Translations under genes and position numbers: made by a program | Shown here: positions 39,507 to 50,854 of the stretch, piece by piece | Layout of the letters: each line of letters opens with the position of its first letter | Position numbering within the stretch: the stretch's first letter is position 1 | The notes under the pieces: generated by a model | Told to the model about the DNA's origin: nothing | Databases searched by the model: none | Seen by the model: the letters and a program-made list of their open reading frames with translations, nothing else | Source: Utricularia gibba | Lineage: Eukaryota > Streptophyta > Magnoliopsida > Lamiales > Lentibulariaceae | Reading direction: 5' to 3' | DNA: 64,000 bases | Assembly: GCA_002189035.1 (NCBI GenBank) | Contig: CM007991.1 | Coordinates: 3,224,001-3,288,000, forward strand

Positions 39507-41215
39507 CTAGACTGAGAAAGTGATGCTGTCCTCTTTTACAATCTCCTTTTCATTTGCTCCATGAAGCCATCCCCCACCGATGGATTCCATGCTGCCACTC
39601 AATCCATCATCAACAAAATCACCAACCCTCTTTACCTTACCCTTTGGCTCCACCGGATAATTACCAGAAAAACAGGCATAGCAAAAGTTCGGAGAGTCCT
39701 CTCCCAGGTACCTCTTCAAGCTATCAAATGAAAGGAATGCAAGAGAATCTGATTGTATGAAATCCCTGATCTCTTCAGTGCTCATTCGATTCGATATGAG
39801 CTCCTCTGCACTGGGAGTGTCAACTCCATAATAGCATGATCCAATAATTGGTGGACTTGCTATCCTCATATGAACCTCCTTTGCACCTGCCTCCTTCAAC
39901 AAGCGAACTATCTTAGATGATGTTGTTCCTCTAACTATGGAATCATCGACAACGACAACACGTTTGCCCTCCAAAACGGCCCTCACTGGAGAGAGCTTCA
40001 GCTTCACTCCGAAGTCCCTGATCTTCTGGGAGGGTTCAATGAATGTTCTGCCCACATAATGTGACCTGATCAATCCTTGTTGAAAGGCTACCCCTGCTTT
40101 GGCTGCGTAGCCAATGGCAGCAACAACACCGGAATCTGGGACAGCGATCACCACATCACAATCCACGGGTGACTCTGTGGCCAGTATTTCTCCAAAAGCA
40201 CGGCGAGATTCGTAGACAGACCGACCAAAGACAATGGAGTTGGGCTTTGAAAAGTATATGTGTTCGAAAATGCAGGATTTTGCTTGAGGATGAGGCATCA
40301 GGCACACAGATTGAACACCTTCCTTGTCCACGATGATAAGTTCCCCGGGAGAAACCTCTCGTTCATAAGTTGCTTCAATCAAATCTAAAGCGCAGGTCTC
40401 GGAGGCAAACACCACGGCACCGTTGCTGCGCCGGCCCATCACCAGCGGCCGGAAACCGTGAGGATCCCGGACAGCCACTAGCTTGTCCTCTGTCAAGAAA
40501 ACCATAGAGTAAGCTCCTTGTAGCCTACTGCAAGCGTCAACGATTCTCATGAAAAAGGGCCTGGCTTTGGAGATGGCGATCAAGTGAAGAACAACTTCGG
40601 TGTCAGAGGTTGTGTTGAATATGGAGCCGCTGTCCTCAAGCTCCTCGCGTAGAATCTGGTAATTCACCAAGTTCCCGTTATGGGCGACGCCTACAGAGCC
40701 GAATCGATAACCGGCGACGAAAGGCTGAACGTTTTTCAGCATGGAAGAACCAGCGGTAGAGTATCTAACATGCCCAATCGCCTTATCTCCTGGGAGTTTA
40801 TCCAATTTCGATTTGTTAAAAACCTCAGCGACGAGGCCAACGCCGGTAACCGACTGAAGAACGCCTTCGCTCACGGCAACAATTCCGGCCCCCTCCTGCC
40901 CACGGTGTTGGAGTGCGTGAAGGGCTAAGTAGCAGAGGCGGGAGGCTTCAGGGTCGCCGTAAATCCCAACAACTCCGCATTCCTCCCGAGGCTTGTCGAA
41001 ATCAAACGGCGCACAAAGGTCTCCGACTTCAGCCGCCGTCGAGACGATATCGGAGATAGGGTTTTTGCAAAGCGTGGTATTGGGATTCCTCTGGTAGTTT
41101 TTCGGGAGTGGTGCAAGAATTGTACCCTTCTCGCCGGCAGGCAGAAGGATGAACGGGCACTAGATGCGGCGACAGCGGCTGCCGCCGTGAACGCCGAGGC
41201 ACTGGAAGCGGCCAT
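39507..41215 (-). CDS. ASE: Amidophosphoribosyltransferase (GPAT/ATase), plastid, one apparent frameshift
   Basis: Intronless. ATG 41215 starts a Ser/Ala/Arg-rich plastid transit peptide (MAASSASAFTAAAAV). After the transit peptide, the frame should pass to EECGVVGIYGDPEA, where the Cys is the N-terminal nucleophile exposed after propeptide cleavage. Further motifs: GHVRYSTAGSS, VAHNGNLVNYQ, the PRPP-binding VVVVDDSIVRGTTS, and FCYACFSGNYPV, with Cys residues suited to the 4Fe-4S cluster. The enzyme commits PRPP and glutamine to purine synthesis. One base is missing in an A run at about 41063-41068, so the ATG frame is lost before the catalytic Cys. Length 1709 nt plus one gives 1710 nt, 569 aa. 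Confidence 0.94.
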
Positions 41216-42059
41216 AGATAATAAGGTGGCGCAAGGTTGAACCGAATAGGTTTGCGCCACTGCCGTATAACAATTAAAGGGAAGAGAAGATCAAGGAGAA
41301 CGGAAACAAAAGATCCGTGTTCATCAAAATTACGAATAATTACAAAGTAACCCCACACACCTTCTGCATTCCTTTTCTGAGCCTGCCTAAACTATTTAAT
41401 TTTCATTTCCACCCCTCTATTATCTTCTAATTCAATTAAAGTACCCACCTTTCTAGATAATTACAATGTAAACCAGCTTCAAAATCCAGCATTAAAGCTG
41501 TGTTATTTCTACTTTTTAAAAATAAAAATCATTTTGTTTTAGAACATTATCAATTGTAAAATTTATTTTATTTTAAAAAAATTTATTTTGTTATCCATTT
41601 GCAAAAAACTTATTTATTTTATATAAAATTAATGAAATAACTTGGTTTTATTTAAATATTGAAATGTTTAATTTAATTCTTTTGAATTTAAATAAAAAGT
41701 AATTTTTTAGTAGATAAAACATATGAAGGTATATAAAAAAATAATGTAGATTAGAATAAATACTCACAATCTTAAATTTTATTAAATTCAATGTAATTTA
41801 TATTATTCATATTAATGAGTCATTTAGAAAATTGATAATTTTGTTTTTTTAAATATGTTATGGTCACTATCACACATTACATATTAATTTTGTTTAATTT
41901 AATCAACCTATCAGGACCTAATAATCTTATTATCAACTACGGGAACATATTATACGATTTTATTACATACCACATATTAAGGATTGGAGTTGGTTGGTCT
42001 TTTCTTTCTTATTACAAGGTAACCACCTCACATGTAACAACAAGCTGTGGCGTATGTGT
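41216..42059. other. ATase leader and AT-rich spacer
   Basis: Follows the ATase start outward (5' leader to about 41360) and then AT-rich DNA to the 3' end of the aquaporin gene. No gene seen. Confidence 0.45.
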
Positions 42060-43146
42060 TCATGTCCATGCCATGGCGGTCTTTATGACATTGACGATGT
42101 CATGGTCATACCCTTTGAACTGATGATGGTCTCTTGGGATGACCTTCGTGTAGAAGTAGAAGCCGACACAGGCAACAGCCGGCGCGGCCCAAAAGACCCA
42201 GTGCCCGTCCCAAAGATGGCCGCCGCCGACGACCGCCGGGCCGAAGCACCGGGCTGGGTTTAAACCGGCGCCGGTGTATCCCTTCTTTCCGGTCACGGAT
42301 GTGGACACGAAGACGAGGAGACCTATGACCGTACCCACGTAGCTGAACACTTTCTCCCGCCCCAACTCCTTGGCCTGTCTGTAGTCGTAGGCCATCCAAA
42401 TGGACGCGAACAGGAAGATAAAGCAACAAAAGCACTCCATCCAGAAGGCCGACCCAGTCTCCAGCCCAATGGAAACGGGTCGCCCACCGGGGCCCGGCAC
42501 AATGGCGGCCAACGTGCAGCCGCCCATGGTGGAGGGCTCGCTGGGGATGATCACTCTCACCGCTAAAGCCCCGAGAACCGCGCCCACACACTGAGCAACT
42601 ATATAGATGACGGCGCGTGAGATGGAGATCAGCCCCACGAGGGCCGCGGAGAAGGAGACTATCGGGTTGATGTGGCCGCCGGAGATCGGCGCCACGGCGA
42701 GGAGGAGGATTGTGATGGTAACAGCGACGAGAACGGAGATCACCAAGTTCGTCATCTTAACGTCTGCGTTCACAGTTGAGATTATAATGGTGTCGAGCAT
42801 GAAGACCAGCACGGCGGTTCCCAACACTTCTCCCACCGACGCCCGCCATACCTGGTGCAGTCCCAAACAACACTTGATTTAAACAAGAAAAGCAAAACAC
42901 CTGATAATTACATAAAGGATCGCTTACTTCAGGAGAGGTCAGCTCATTCACACCGAGAAGCTCAGCAAGCGTGAGAGGGGATCCCTTCTTGTGGGCATCA
43001 ACAGCCAGCCTGCAAAACCAGAGACACTGATTCAAAACACAGAGACCAGAATCGAAGAAGGAGAAGGGGATGGCTTGCTTTGCTGCAGCGAAGGGCTGAA
43101 TCCTGAGTCCACAGGCATGATTCTCCACGTCAGAGTCTGAAGCCAT
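42060..43146 (-). CDS. XIP: X intrinsic protein (XIP) aquaporin
   Basis: Exons 43079-43146, 42928-43009 and 42060-42851 sum to 942 nt, 313 aa. Six membrane spans are visible. The first pore loop is GGHINPIVSFSAAL (NPI in place of NPA); the second is GLNPARCFGPAVVGGG, with the NPARC signature of XIPs. XIPs conduct water and small uncharged solutes; this subfamily is missing from Brassicaceae and monocots. The cytosolic N-terminus is about 60 residues long and the C-terminus ends TAMAWT. Phase requires the first intron to begin with GC (AA|GCAAGC), making it a GC-AG intron. The frame is intact. Confidence 0.9.
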
Positions 43147-44545
43147 TTCCAGTGGCACCGTCTCAAGCCTTCCTCCACCTTCTCCTACTTACTTATATCC
43201 ATCTTTTTCCATGAGCACGAGCAGACTACTTACGGCTAGTTTGTGCCCATTTAATACAATAACAAGAATCTCGATGTAAAGAATCCAACATTGCGGCCTT
43301 TACGAGCTTAAGTACATGTGAACTCCCTCTTCCTTTATCCACTGATACGACATCGTTTTTCCCCTCTTTCAACAAAAAAAAAAAACAACTTTTCTTCCGT
43401 ACTGAGAACAGTTTAGGTGCATCAGATCAACTGCATTCTCATGCACATTAACTTGCGACTAAAAAAATTCACATTTTCTTGGATTGCAATTTGTATGTTC
43501 TGCATGAGTAGTGGTAATTTTACGGGGTATTTTTGAAAAATAACCGTGATTTTATCTCTCATATATTAATATCAATTTTTTTTTATTTTTTACACATACA
43601 ATGATTATTTTTCTTATATTTACAATGGGAGTGGCGTCTGTAAACAATGACACTAAAAAATTATTGTGTATAACTAAGGGGTAAAAGTAATATAAATTTA
43701 CAAATTGATTCTAATAAAGAAACGTCCCAAGAAAGGTAATTTTTTGGGGGATATTTTTCAAGTCACGGCCCCCTAAAAATAGCATGCACGTGGGTTAATT
43801 TGGAGGCTACACCGAGATAATTAACCGCAGTAAATTTGGAGTTACCGTTCTATGAACTGCTAGAGAGTTGTAGATAAAGATAAAGCAATCAACCCTTCAT
43901 CTCATAGTTACATTCCATTCAATTTAGATTCATCATTAAAACAAAAAAAATTAAATCTGTGATGTATAATAACTTTATTATTAAAAAAATTAAAAAATCA
44001 ATTCAATCTATTTAAGGGCAGATAGGGCACCCCCACCTGTTACTTTGAGTGCAGTATCATGTAAAAATCAGGTCAATTATTCTACCTAGAGATGGAGCAG
44101 TTGGAGGTTGATTCAAAGTAAGTTCCTTCATTAAACAACATAAGCACACTCTAAGGACACTATAATTGAAGCTGCCCCCGCCCTAGGAATTCACTTCAAT
44201 TTCACTACCATCTCGATACCCTTGATTGATTTTGGTAACATCAACCCTAAACCCTAATTAAACCATATAATAAAAACATTTATCCCAATTTTTGGCGGGG
44301 CTCTAGGATAAACTCATGGTTTAGTGTTCATAGTTCAGGATTTAGGATAAAATTATGAGTTATTTGGAGAACATATTTAAATAAAATTGTTGAAATTATA
44401 ATTTAGTGTAAAAACAATAACTGTTTAAAATAAATATGAATATTTAAATAAAAATAGTTTTTATTATTTAATTTTTATGTATCGTGGGCGGGCCTTTAAT
44501 GGGCCCTAGCGCTTGGCCCAGAGAAGCCCATAAACGTGGGAGGTG

Positions 44546-44582
<37 letters not shown>

Positions 44583-44698
44583 CTAGGGGAAGTCGAAGGG
44601 GGCACGTGTGGAAGGTTTCAGCTGTCGAGGAAGATCTGAGGCTAATCGAGTAGGATTTGTTGGATTCTACGATCGGAGCGATTTTAACGGAACTAATA
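43147..44698. other. AT-rich spacer with V-ATPase promoter
   Basis: The aquaporin promoter lies at its left. The rest is AT-rich with poly-A and poly-T runs. Two telo-box-like motifs (AACCCTA) lie at about 44244-44258. Site II elements (TGGGCC at 44500-44505, GGCCCA at 44515-44520) and the GT repeat lie just before the V-ATPase gene. Confidence 0.45.
44549..44581 (+). repeat. GT microsatellite
   Basis: About sixteen GT units in the V-ATPase upstream region, 120-150 bp before the start codon. The length may vary between individuals. Confidence 0.9.
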
Positions 44699-45511
44699 AT
44701 GTCTTCCACGTTTAGTGGTGATGAAACTGCCCCGTTTTTCGGTTTCCTGGGGGCCGCGGCTGCTCTGGTCTTCTCCTGTGAGTTCCTCGATCTCGTTTGT
44801 TTTTGTTGCTTGAATTCGATCTGTGGTGCATCCAACTGTTGCTTGATTTTTTTTTTCTGAGTTTCTTTTAGTGGTTGATGGTTTTTTGTTAAATTTTTGC
44901 AAGATCGTTTATTTGGTTGAATTAGGATTGGTTTCAGGAGATTAGTTTCTTCTGCTTGATGTTGGGTTGTGTTTGATGGGCTACTGAGTTTTTCTCTTTT
45001 CTAGGTATGGGTGCGGCCTATGGCACTGCAAAAAGTGGCGTGGGTGTCGCTTCAATGGGAGTCATGAGGCCGGAGCTGGTCATGAAATCAATTGTTCCAG
45101 TGGTCATGGCTGGTGTTCTTGGAATTTATGGTTTAATTATTGCTGTAATCATCAGTACCGGGATTAATCCGAAAGCCAAGTCTTATTACCTTTTTGATGG
45201 CTATGCTCATCTATCTTCTGGCCTTGCTTGTGGTCTTGCTGGCCTTGCAGCTGGAATGGCGATTGGCATCGTTGGAGATGCTGGCGTGAGGTACTTTTCC
45301 ATAACGTAGCTTTGTGATTTATCCTGGTTGATGCATAGTATACCTGGAATTCATGTATCCCTTGGTTGCTATGTGCAGGGCGAATGCACAGCAGCCGAAG
45401 CTCTTTGTTGGGATGATTCTTATTCTCATTTTTGCTGAAGCTCTGGCGCTCTATGGTCTTATTGTCGGAATTATTTTGTCTTCGCGTGCTGGCCAGTCCA
45501 GAGCGGACTAG
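44699..45511 (+). CDS. VHA-c: V-type H+-ATPase 16-kDa proteolipid subunit c
   Basis: Exons 44699-44777, 45005-45290 and 45379-45511 sum to 498 nt, 165 aa. Four hydrophobic helices are visible, beginning [20 protein letters not shown]. The essential proton-carrying Glu lies in the last helix, [18 protein letters not shown]. The subunit forms the membrane ring of the vacuolar proton pump. Length and sequence are near-identical in kind to plant VHA-c proteins. The first intron splits the codon for Cys before [13 protein letters not shown]. The frame is intact. Confidence 0.97.
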
Positions 45512-45937
45512 GTATTATTGATCCCTGATCAAGAATTCCTTTTAGAAGCTATAGTAATCAAGGCAGGGAGAAAGCATCACACGAAAATCGGTTCCCTACC
45601 CTGTACTTCTCCTCACTTTGCAAGTGATGTTATTTCTGCTGAATAAGAGCTGCCTTGGTGCTTCCACTGTGACCGCTCATTGTCATGTTTCCAGTTTTCT
45701 TGTGCACACCTTTGCAGTGTTTCTTTCCACTGTGCATGCGTCATGTTATATATTTTGTGGATATTCAATATTCTATCATCGTTGTTCTCCCATGTTTATG
45801 TTTTCAGTATCCACATTCTCCTGAACAGCATAAGCACATAGATTCTGAGAACAGCATTTCAATAGACCGAAGGATAAAGGGAACAATGAATCCCGTCAAC
45901 TTATTGATATTGCTTGTTGAAAAAGCAGCACCCCACT
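45512..45937. other. 3' spacer between V-ATPase c and HAD copy 1
   Basis: The 3' untranslated regions of two convergent genes; no other coding signal. Confidence 0.45.
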
Positions 45938-47036
45938 TCAGCTCTCCCATATCTCAGGTACCACTTCTTTTATGCAGTGTATGGTGCTTAAAACAATGTC
46001 CGCACCCGGCACCGGACTCGATCTTCCTACCTGCATTGACAGCATCCACCTTATCGACTCAATCTTTGGACCATAACAATGATCTCAACTCACAATTGCC
46101 GTCCGCAACCCGGCCGCTTTCCCACTTGCAATGTTTGAGCTGCTGTCATCAAACAGGATCTAGGAAAAAGTAACACAGAAGGATGAGGTAGATGGTGGTT
46201 TTGAAAATTAGTGTAACCAGAACCAGAAGATGGCTTCTCACAGTTCTTTCAGGATCAGCATTCGCTATCCGAATCGCAGCTTCCATCGCTTGGACAGAAG
46301 GCTTGCACAGGATGTTCATGTTCCCATTTCTCATACTCGGATCAGGATCTTGCTCTTTGTTCAGAGATTCGAAGCTTATAACTCCATGGAAGCAATCCTC
46401 AATCCCCAACCTGCTGAGCACCTGATCTACATGCATTCTGTCTGCATTTGTGAAGACCTGAAACCACACCGGAAATTGAGCAAACCCCCCTAAGTGCTCA
46501 TAGGTATAAAATGCTCATTCTCACCACCCTCTTCTGTGGCATGGAGAGTAGCAGCTCCCGCAGCTCTGTATCAGGCATCAGCAGATCATACGGCAATCTT
46601 CCATGAACATATGCATGAAACTCATCATCGTCGAACTCGTATCCGAGCGCCTCCGCGACAACGACGACGATCGATCGGATCAGTCGTCTTGCATGTATGT
46701 ACAAAGGTATTACCGAGAGGGAGAAACAACAGAAAAAGAAAAATACCTTGAGACCAGCAAATGTGGTTCCATATTTCTCATACAGCTCCAAGCACATCCG
46801 TGGCACTTGATCTTCTTCTATGTTGAGCCGATGCTGCATGAAATCTACCAGTAGAAAAACCATCAACACAACGCCCAAATACAACGTGGTTTTCACAACA
46901 AAACAACACACAAGAAACCTTGTATGTTTTTTCTACAGGCAGTGTTGAACCCCAAGCTCAAAGGGTACAAGGTGTCGTCCATATCGAACAGTAAGCACTC
47001 GTATTTGGAACCGCTTCTGAGCTCCGCGCCTTCCAT
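45938..47036 (-). CDS. HAD-type phosphatase (SDT1/PHM8-like), tandem copy 1
   Basis: Exons 46919-47036, 46747-46844, 46525-46650, 46242-46457, 46094-46159 and 45938-46030 sum to 717 nt, 238 aa. HAD motifs: I, LLFDMDDTLYPL (nucleophile and acid Asp); II, VFTNADRMHVDQV; III, the Lys of LCKPSVQAME; IV, ILFDDSSSNIASGK. The cap region between motifs I and II (ALGYEFDDDEFHAYVHGRLP) is typical of plant proteins related to yeast SDT1/PHM8, which remove phosphate from nucleoside monophosphates. The exact substrate in plants is not known to me. The protein ends at EIWES, about 20 residues shorter than copy 2. The frame is intact. Confidence 0.9.
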
Positions 47037-47735
47037 CTTCAATGCTCTGTTCTGGAAGGGGAGATCGAGATCGGAAGGAAAATGACTGTTACAAGAGGTC
47101 TGCGTTTTCTGTGTTTTTTTTTTTAATGAATGTTGGTTAGCAAATCTCCAGGTTTTGTGGAGAACACCATTTTTTAATGTTTGAATATTTAATAATTATA
47201 ATTTAAAATATGAAGGATTGGATTGGATTGGCATTTGGCAGTTGGGCCGAGAATTAATTATAATACATTTTTGAGGCGTGGCGAAAGAACAGAGAGGCCC
47301 AAATAGGCGTAAAGATCTACTAAAGGAAATGGCAGTTTCAAATAATAAATTAAATGCGTGAGAAATTGCCGCCAAATGTTTCCTAGTCGATCATTTCACG
47401 CAGATAATCCTTCGCTCAGGGCTGCCTGCTGAAAAGGTAATCCACTTTTGGATTCGAGTTTTTCGTGTGTAAAACTGAGGGAGTTTCTTATGAAATTGAT
47501 GCGAATCATGAGTTCACCGTAGATTTCACGTTTTTCTGTTTCTCATTTGTTGTGTTTTTGCATTTTGATTCACAATCGGAAGAAGTATCTGTGGTGTGCG
47601 GCCAAGAAATTCCGATTTCAAGTTCCTGATCTGTCCTTGGAGTTCTGTTTTCTGATTATAAGTTCAGGATATGTAAAATTTTGTAGTTCATGGATAAACT
47701 AGTCGATTGCACCTTTTCTCCGCAGTTTCGTCGGA
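47037..47735. promoter_or_regulatory. Divergent promoter region of HAD copy 1 and the small gene
   Basis: A 700-bp gap between two divergent start codons. TGGGCC at 47243-47248 and GGCCCA at 47296-47301 are site II elements 200-265 bp upstream of HAD copy 1. The small gene's leader is near 47390-47735. Confidence 0.45.
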
Positions 47736-48390
47736 ATGGAGACTGAAGGTTTGAATGGCCGTACGGTGAAACGGATAAAGCACTCCGTATGCTTTCTCTA
47801 CTTTCAGCTGTTGAATTTCCAAAAAAGAAAAAGATAAAATACACCGCATCGTGTTGATGATAGGTTGGGGATGATGAGACCTTGGTAGCAGATTCAACAA
47901 CCGTGCAGCTTACGGAGGAAGCAAATGAGTCAAAAGCTTCTGAGAAAGTAGAGATGGATATCGTTAACATTCTTGATATGATAAATAATTACACTCAAAT
48001 GGTTTGCATTCAACTTTGGATACTCTATGTGACTTTAGCGTATGCGCGATAAAAGTTCTGACTCTGATGTGATGACTGTGTTGTAAAAGGTTTCAGACCT
48101 CCTCGAATCAGGGAAGTCGATGCTGAAGGAACTGACAGACGAATTCGAGGAGAGAGTGTTTCTGTAAGTGAAAAAAGAAACCAGAAAAAAAAAAGAGACT
48201 GGGCTTACTGGAAATCTTTTGAACATCTTAGGCTTGTTTTTATTTGGCGAACAGAATTCACAAGGAACAGATCGAGAAATGGCAGGAGCAGGTTAAGGAA
48301 CTTCGCTTACTTGATTCGGAAAATGAGGAGGTTGATGCCTGTTTGAGCAGTGCAAGGTATCTACTTCAGAAAGTTCATCTTGGAGCTTGA
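47736..48390 (+). CDS. Small conserved plant protein of unknown function (125 aa)
   Basis: Exons 47736-47765, 47864-48001, 48090-48163 and 48255-48390 sum to 378 nt with phase agreement at every junction. The first exon codes for only ten residues (METEGLNGRT). An acidic segment (VGDDETLVADSTTVQLTEEA) is followed by an amphipathic, likely coiled-coil region (KEQIEKWQEQVKELRLLDSE) and the end YLLQKVHLGA. I recall similar short plant proteins with the IEKWQEQVKELRLLD segment but not a function. It sits between the two HAD copies on the opposite strand. Too fragmented to appear as a long open frame. Confidence 0.7.
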
Positions 48391-48700
48391 TGGAAAGCTC
48401 GATCAAGAACTTCATTTTCTTTAAATGCATATGTAGTTTCGTTCAGATTTAAGAACATGGGTGGCTTTTAGAGAAGGTTCATTCAGGTTAGGGTGGGTTT
48501 TGTCTATAAACTATAGCAGGTACAAAGGCTTGAGTCAGCATAAGATGAATCTAGTCGATTAGGTTAGTCCAAGCTAAGTTACCTTTGAACTTGCATAGCA
48601 ACATTGACTGTCGATAAGACATAAAGGAAGACTACGCGTTTGATGTTAACACTGGCTCGAGCCTTATTACCATACTTGCCAAGTATCCAGCTAATGTTGC
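48391..48700. other. 3' spacer between small gene and HAD copy 2
   Basis: Convergent 3' ends; no coding signal. Confidence 0.45.
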
Positions 48701-49887
48701 CTATGCTTGGACAACAGTTCCTATAACAGAGGATTGGATCATCTTCTCCAGGTACTCTTCCTCATTCTCCCATATTTCAGGTAGCGCTTCTCTTATGTTG
48801 TGCATACTGTTTAAAGCAAGGTCTGCACCTGGAAGAAGAGTTGATCTTCCCACCTACATTAATTGTTTTTAATAATTAAGTGCCTTCCGTTATGCTCCTG
48901 AAAAACATCACAGTCTGAAAGTAGTGAAATATATTGAACTCACAATTACAGTATGCAGCCCAACTGCTTTTGCGCTTCCAACATTACGGATGCTATCATC
49001 AAAGAAGATCTTAAGAAGAACAGAGAGAAGTTGATTTCAGTCATTTGGCTGTGTTTAGACATAATTAAAAAAGTCATAAGCGTTTTATGCTTACTGTTTT
49101 CTTCGGATCAATGCCAGCTATGCTTATGGCTGCTTCAAATGCTTGGATTGAGGGCTTGCATAGAATTTCATTCTTGAAAGTAGAATCTTCTCCATTAATC
49201 TTTCCTTCATTCACACTGTCCATGAATTTGGCAGGTACAGGAGGGTTAAGAGTTTCGAAGCATATAACACCATCAAAGCAATCCTCCAACTGCAACCGAC
49301 TAAGCACTTGAGCTACATGTACTTTGTCTGCATTCGTGAAGATCTGAAACCAGAACAACACAGGTAAAACAGCCCCTGATTCTTTCAATTTGATTTGATA
49401 ACTGACATACTATTTTCTTTTGACACATGGACAATAGGAGGTTTCTCAGCACCGGATCAGGCTTCAGCAAGTCATACGGTAATCTCCCATGAACATAAGC
49501 ATGAAACTCATCATTATCGAACTCGTACCCGATCACCTGCAAGAAGCAAAAGGTACAAATAAGTCACAGCGCATTCTTCAAGCTTAACATATCGACTAGT
49601 TTATTGCACACCTTAAGACCAGCCATTGTGGTTCCATACTTTTTGTACAACTCGTAGCACATGGTAGGCACTACAGTTTCTTCAATATGCAAGTGATGCT
49701 GCATGTATTCTACCAGCACACCAAATCTTGTTACAATAGGAAAAATTCCCTATCAACACTTGACACACAACAAGCTCATACCTTGTATGTTCTTGCGGCA
49801 GGCCTCGCTGATTCCTGAGCTCAGAGGATAGAGGGTATCATCCATATCAAACAGCAAGCACTCATATTTTCTCAAAGCTTCCTCCAT
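48701..49887 (-). CDS. HAD-type phosphatase (SDT1/PHM8-like), tandem copy 2
   Basis: Exons 49782-49887, 49612-49709, 49411-49536, 49095-49343, 48944-49009 and 48701-48853 sum to 798 nt, 265 aa. Motifs match copy 1: LLFDMDDTLYPLSSG, IFTNADKVHVAQV, LCKPSIQAFE, IFFDDSIRNVGSAK. The second, third and fifth exons have exactly the same lengths as in copy 1 (98, 126, 66 nt), confirming a tandem duplication. The fourth exon is longer (249 against 216) through an insert before ILCKPS, and the C-terminus is longer (ENEEEYLEKMIQSSVIGTVV). The frame is intact. GGCCCA elements lie upstream at about 50291-50330. Confidence 0.9.
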
Positions 49888-50854
49888 CTCCGAAAGGGAA
49901 ACAAGTTCTGAAGGAAATCCTGCACAATGGGTAAGCATTTCTGGCGCTTTTGGGGAGTTCGGTAACATATATATAAATGCTTGAGTAGGCGCCAAATCTC
50001 CACGATTTCCCCAGTGGATATGCGTCCATTACCTGAGGCTGAATTGAAAAGGAATGCAGTCGCTGGGAAGTCACATTCAAGCTCCGGGCACGCAGCAGAC
50101 GGCTGAATCGCGATCCTGAGAGCTACAAATCAAAATCTCAGCTTCTTTATTTCGAGATGGATCTGGGCATGTGGAAAATGGAAAATCGCAGCTTCCTAAT
50201 TTTGTGGGTCCTCTGGCCCCAATACGACGCCGTCGCGTTGGGTTCTGAGTCTTCCTTGGTGCACTAACTCGGATAATTATTGATTAGCCTGGCCCAGTCT
50301 CCAGGCCCAAGGAGGGGATGTTATGGCCCACGCGTTTATTTGAAGGCCTATTATAAAATAAAAAAAAATAAGGAGGTGCGTGGACATAAACTTCAGTAAT
50401 TTGTTTTTAAATTTTTCAATCCTGAATTTGTCTAAAATTATGAGGTGGATTGTTTTGAACAACTCATGGTCTGTGCTGCAGGTAATGTTCAGCCGGCAAA
50501 CTCTGTATTATGCCAGCATTTTTTATCAGGGAGATCAGGAGAAAAAAGCTGCTTCCTCATGTGGTGCTGACGCCATAGTTGACCAGCATCCTTGTAAGTT
50601 TATGCATAGTGCTTCATGTTCTCATTCTCCAAACTGCAGTTAAATTGTAACTTCAGCAGCAATTATCAGTGTGCGGGGATCAGGCATCCAACTCAAAAAA
50701 CAAACCGGAGGAGATGCAGGAAATAACGTGACCACACTTCTTATTATCTATCTCAGTAACAAAGAGGGAGTAAATATTAAACCTATGAGAGCATATCAGA
50801 AGAACCGACCCAGTGTTGCAAAATTGCATCATCGAATTCCCAACTCACATTCCA
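49888..50854. other. HAD copy 2 promoter and PB1 gene 3' region
   Basis: Leader and promoter of HAD copy 2 with several GGCCCA motifs (50290-50330), then a spacer and the PB1 gene's 3' untranslated region. The 50380-50643 plus frame has no known domain. Confidence 0.4.

Noticed and set aside
42106..42591. 161-codon frame overlapping the aquaporin in another frame
   Set aside because: Shadow of the XIP exon, Gly/Arg-rich, with no independent evidence.
44244..44258. Telomere-like AACCCTA repeat
   Set aside because: Only two units; a common promoter telo-box, not an interstitial telomere.
50380..50643. 87-codon plus frame after the HAD promoter
   Set aside because: No recognised domain, AT-rich codons, probable untranslated region.
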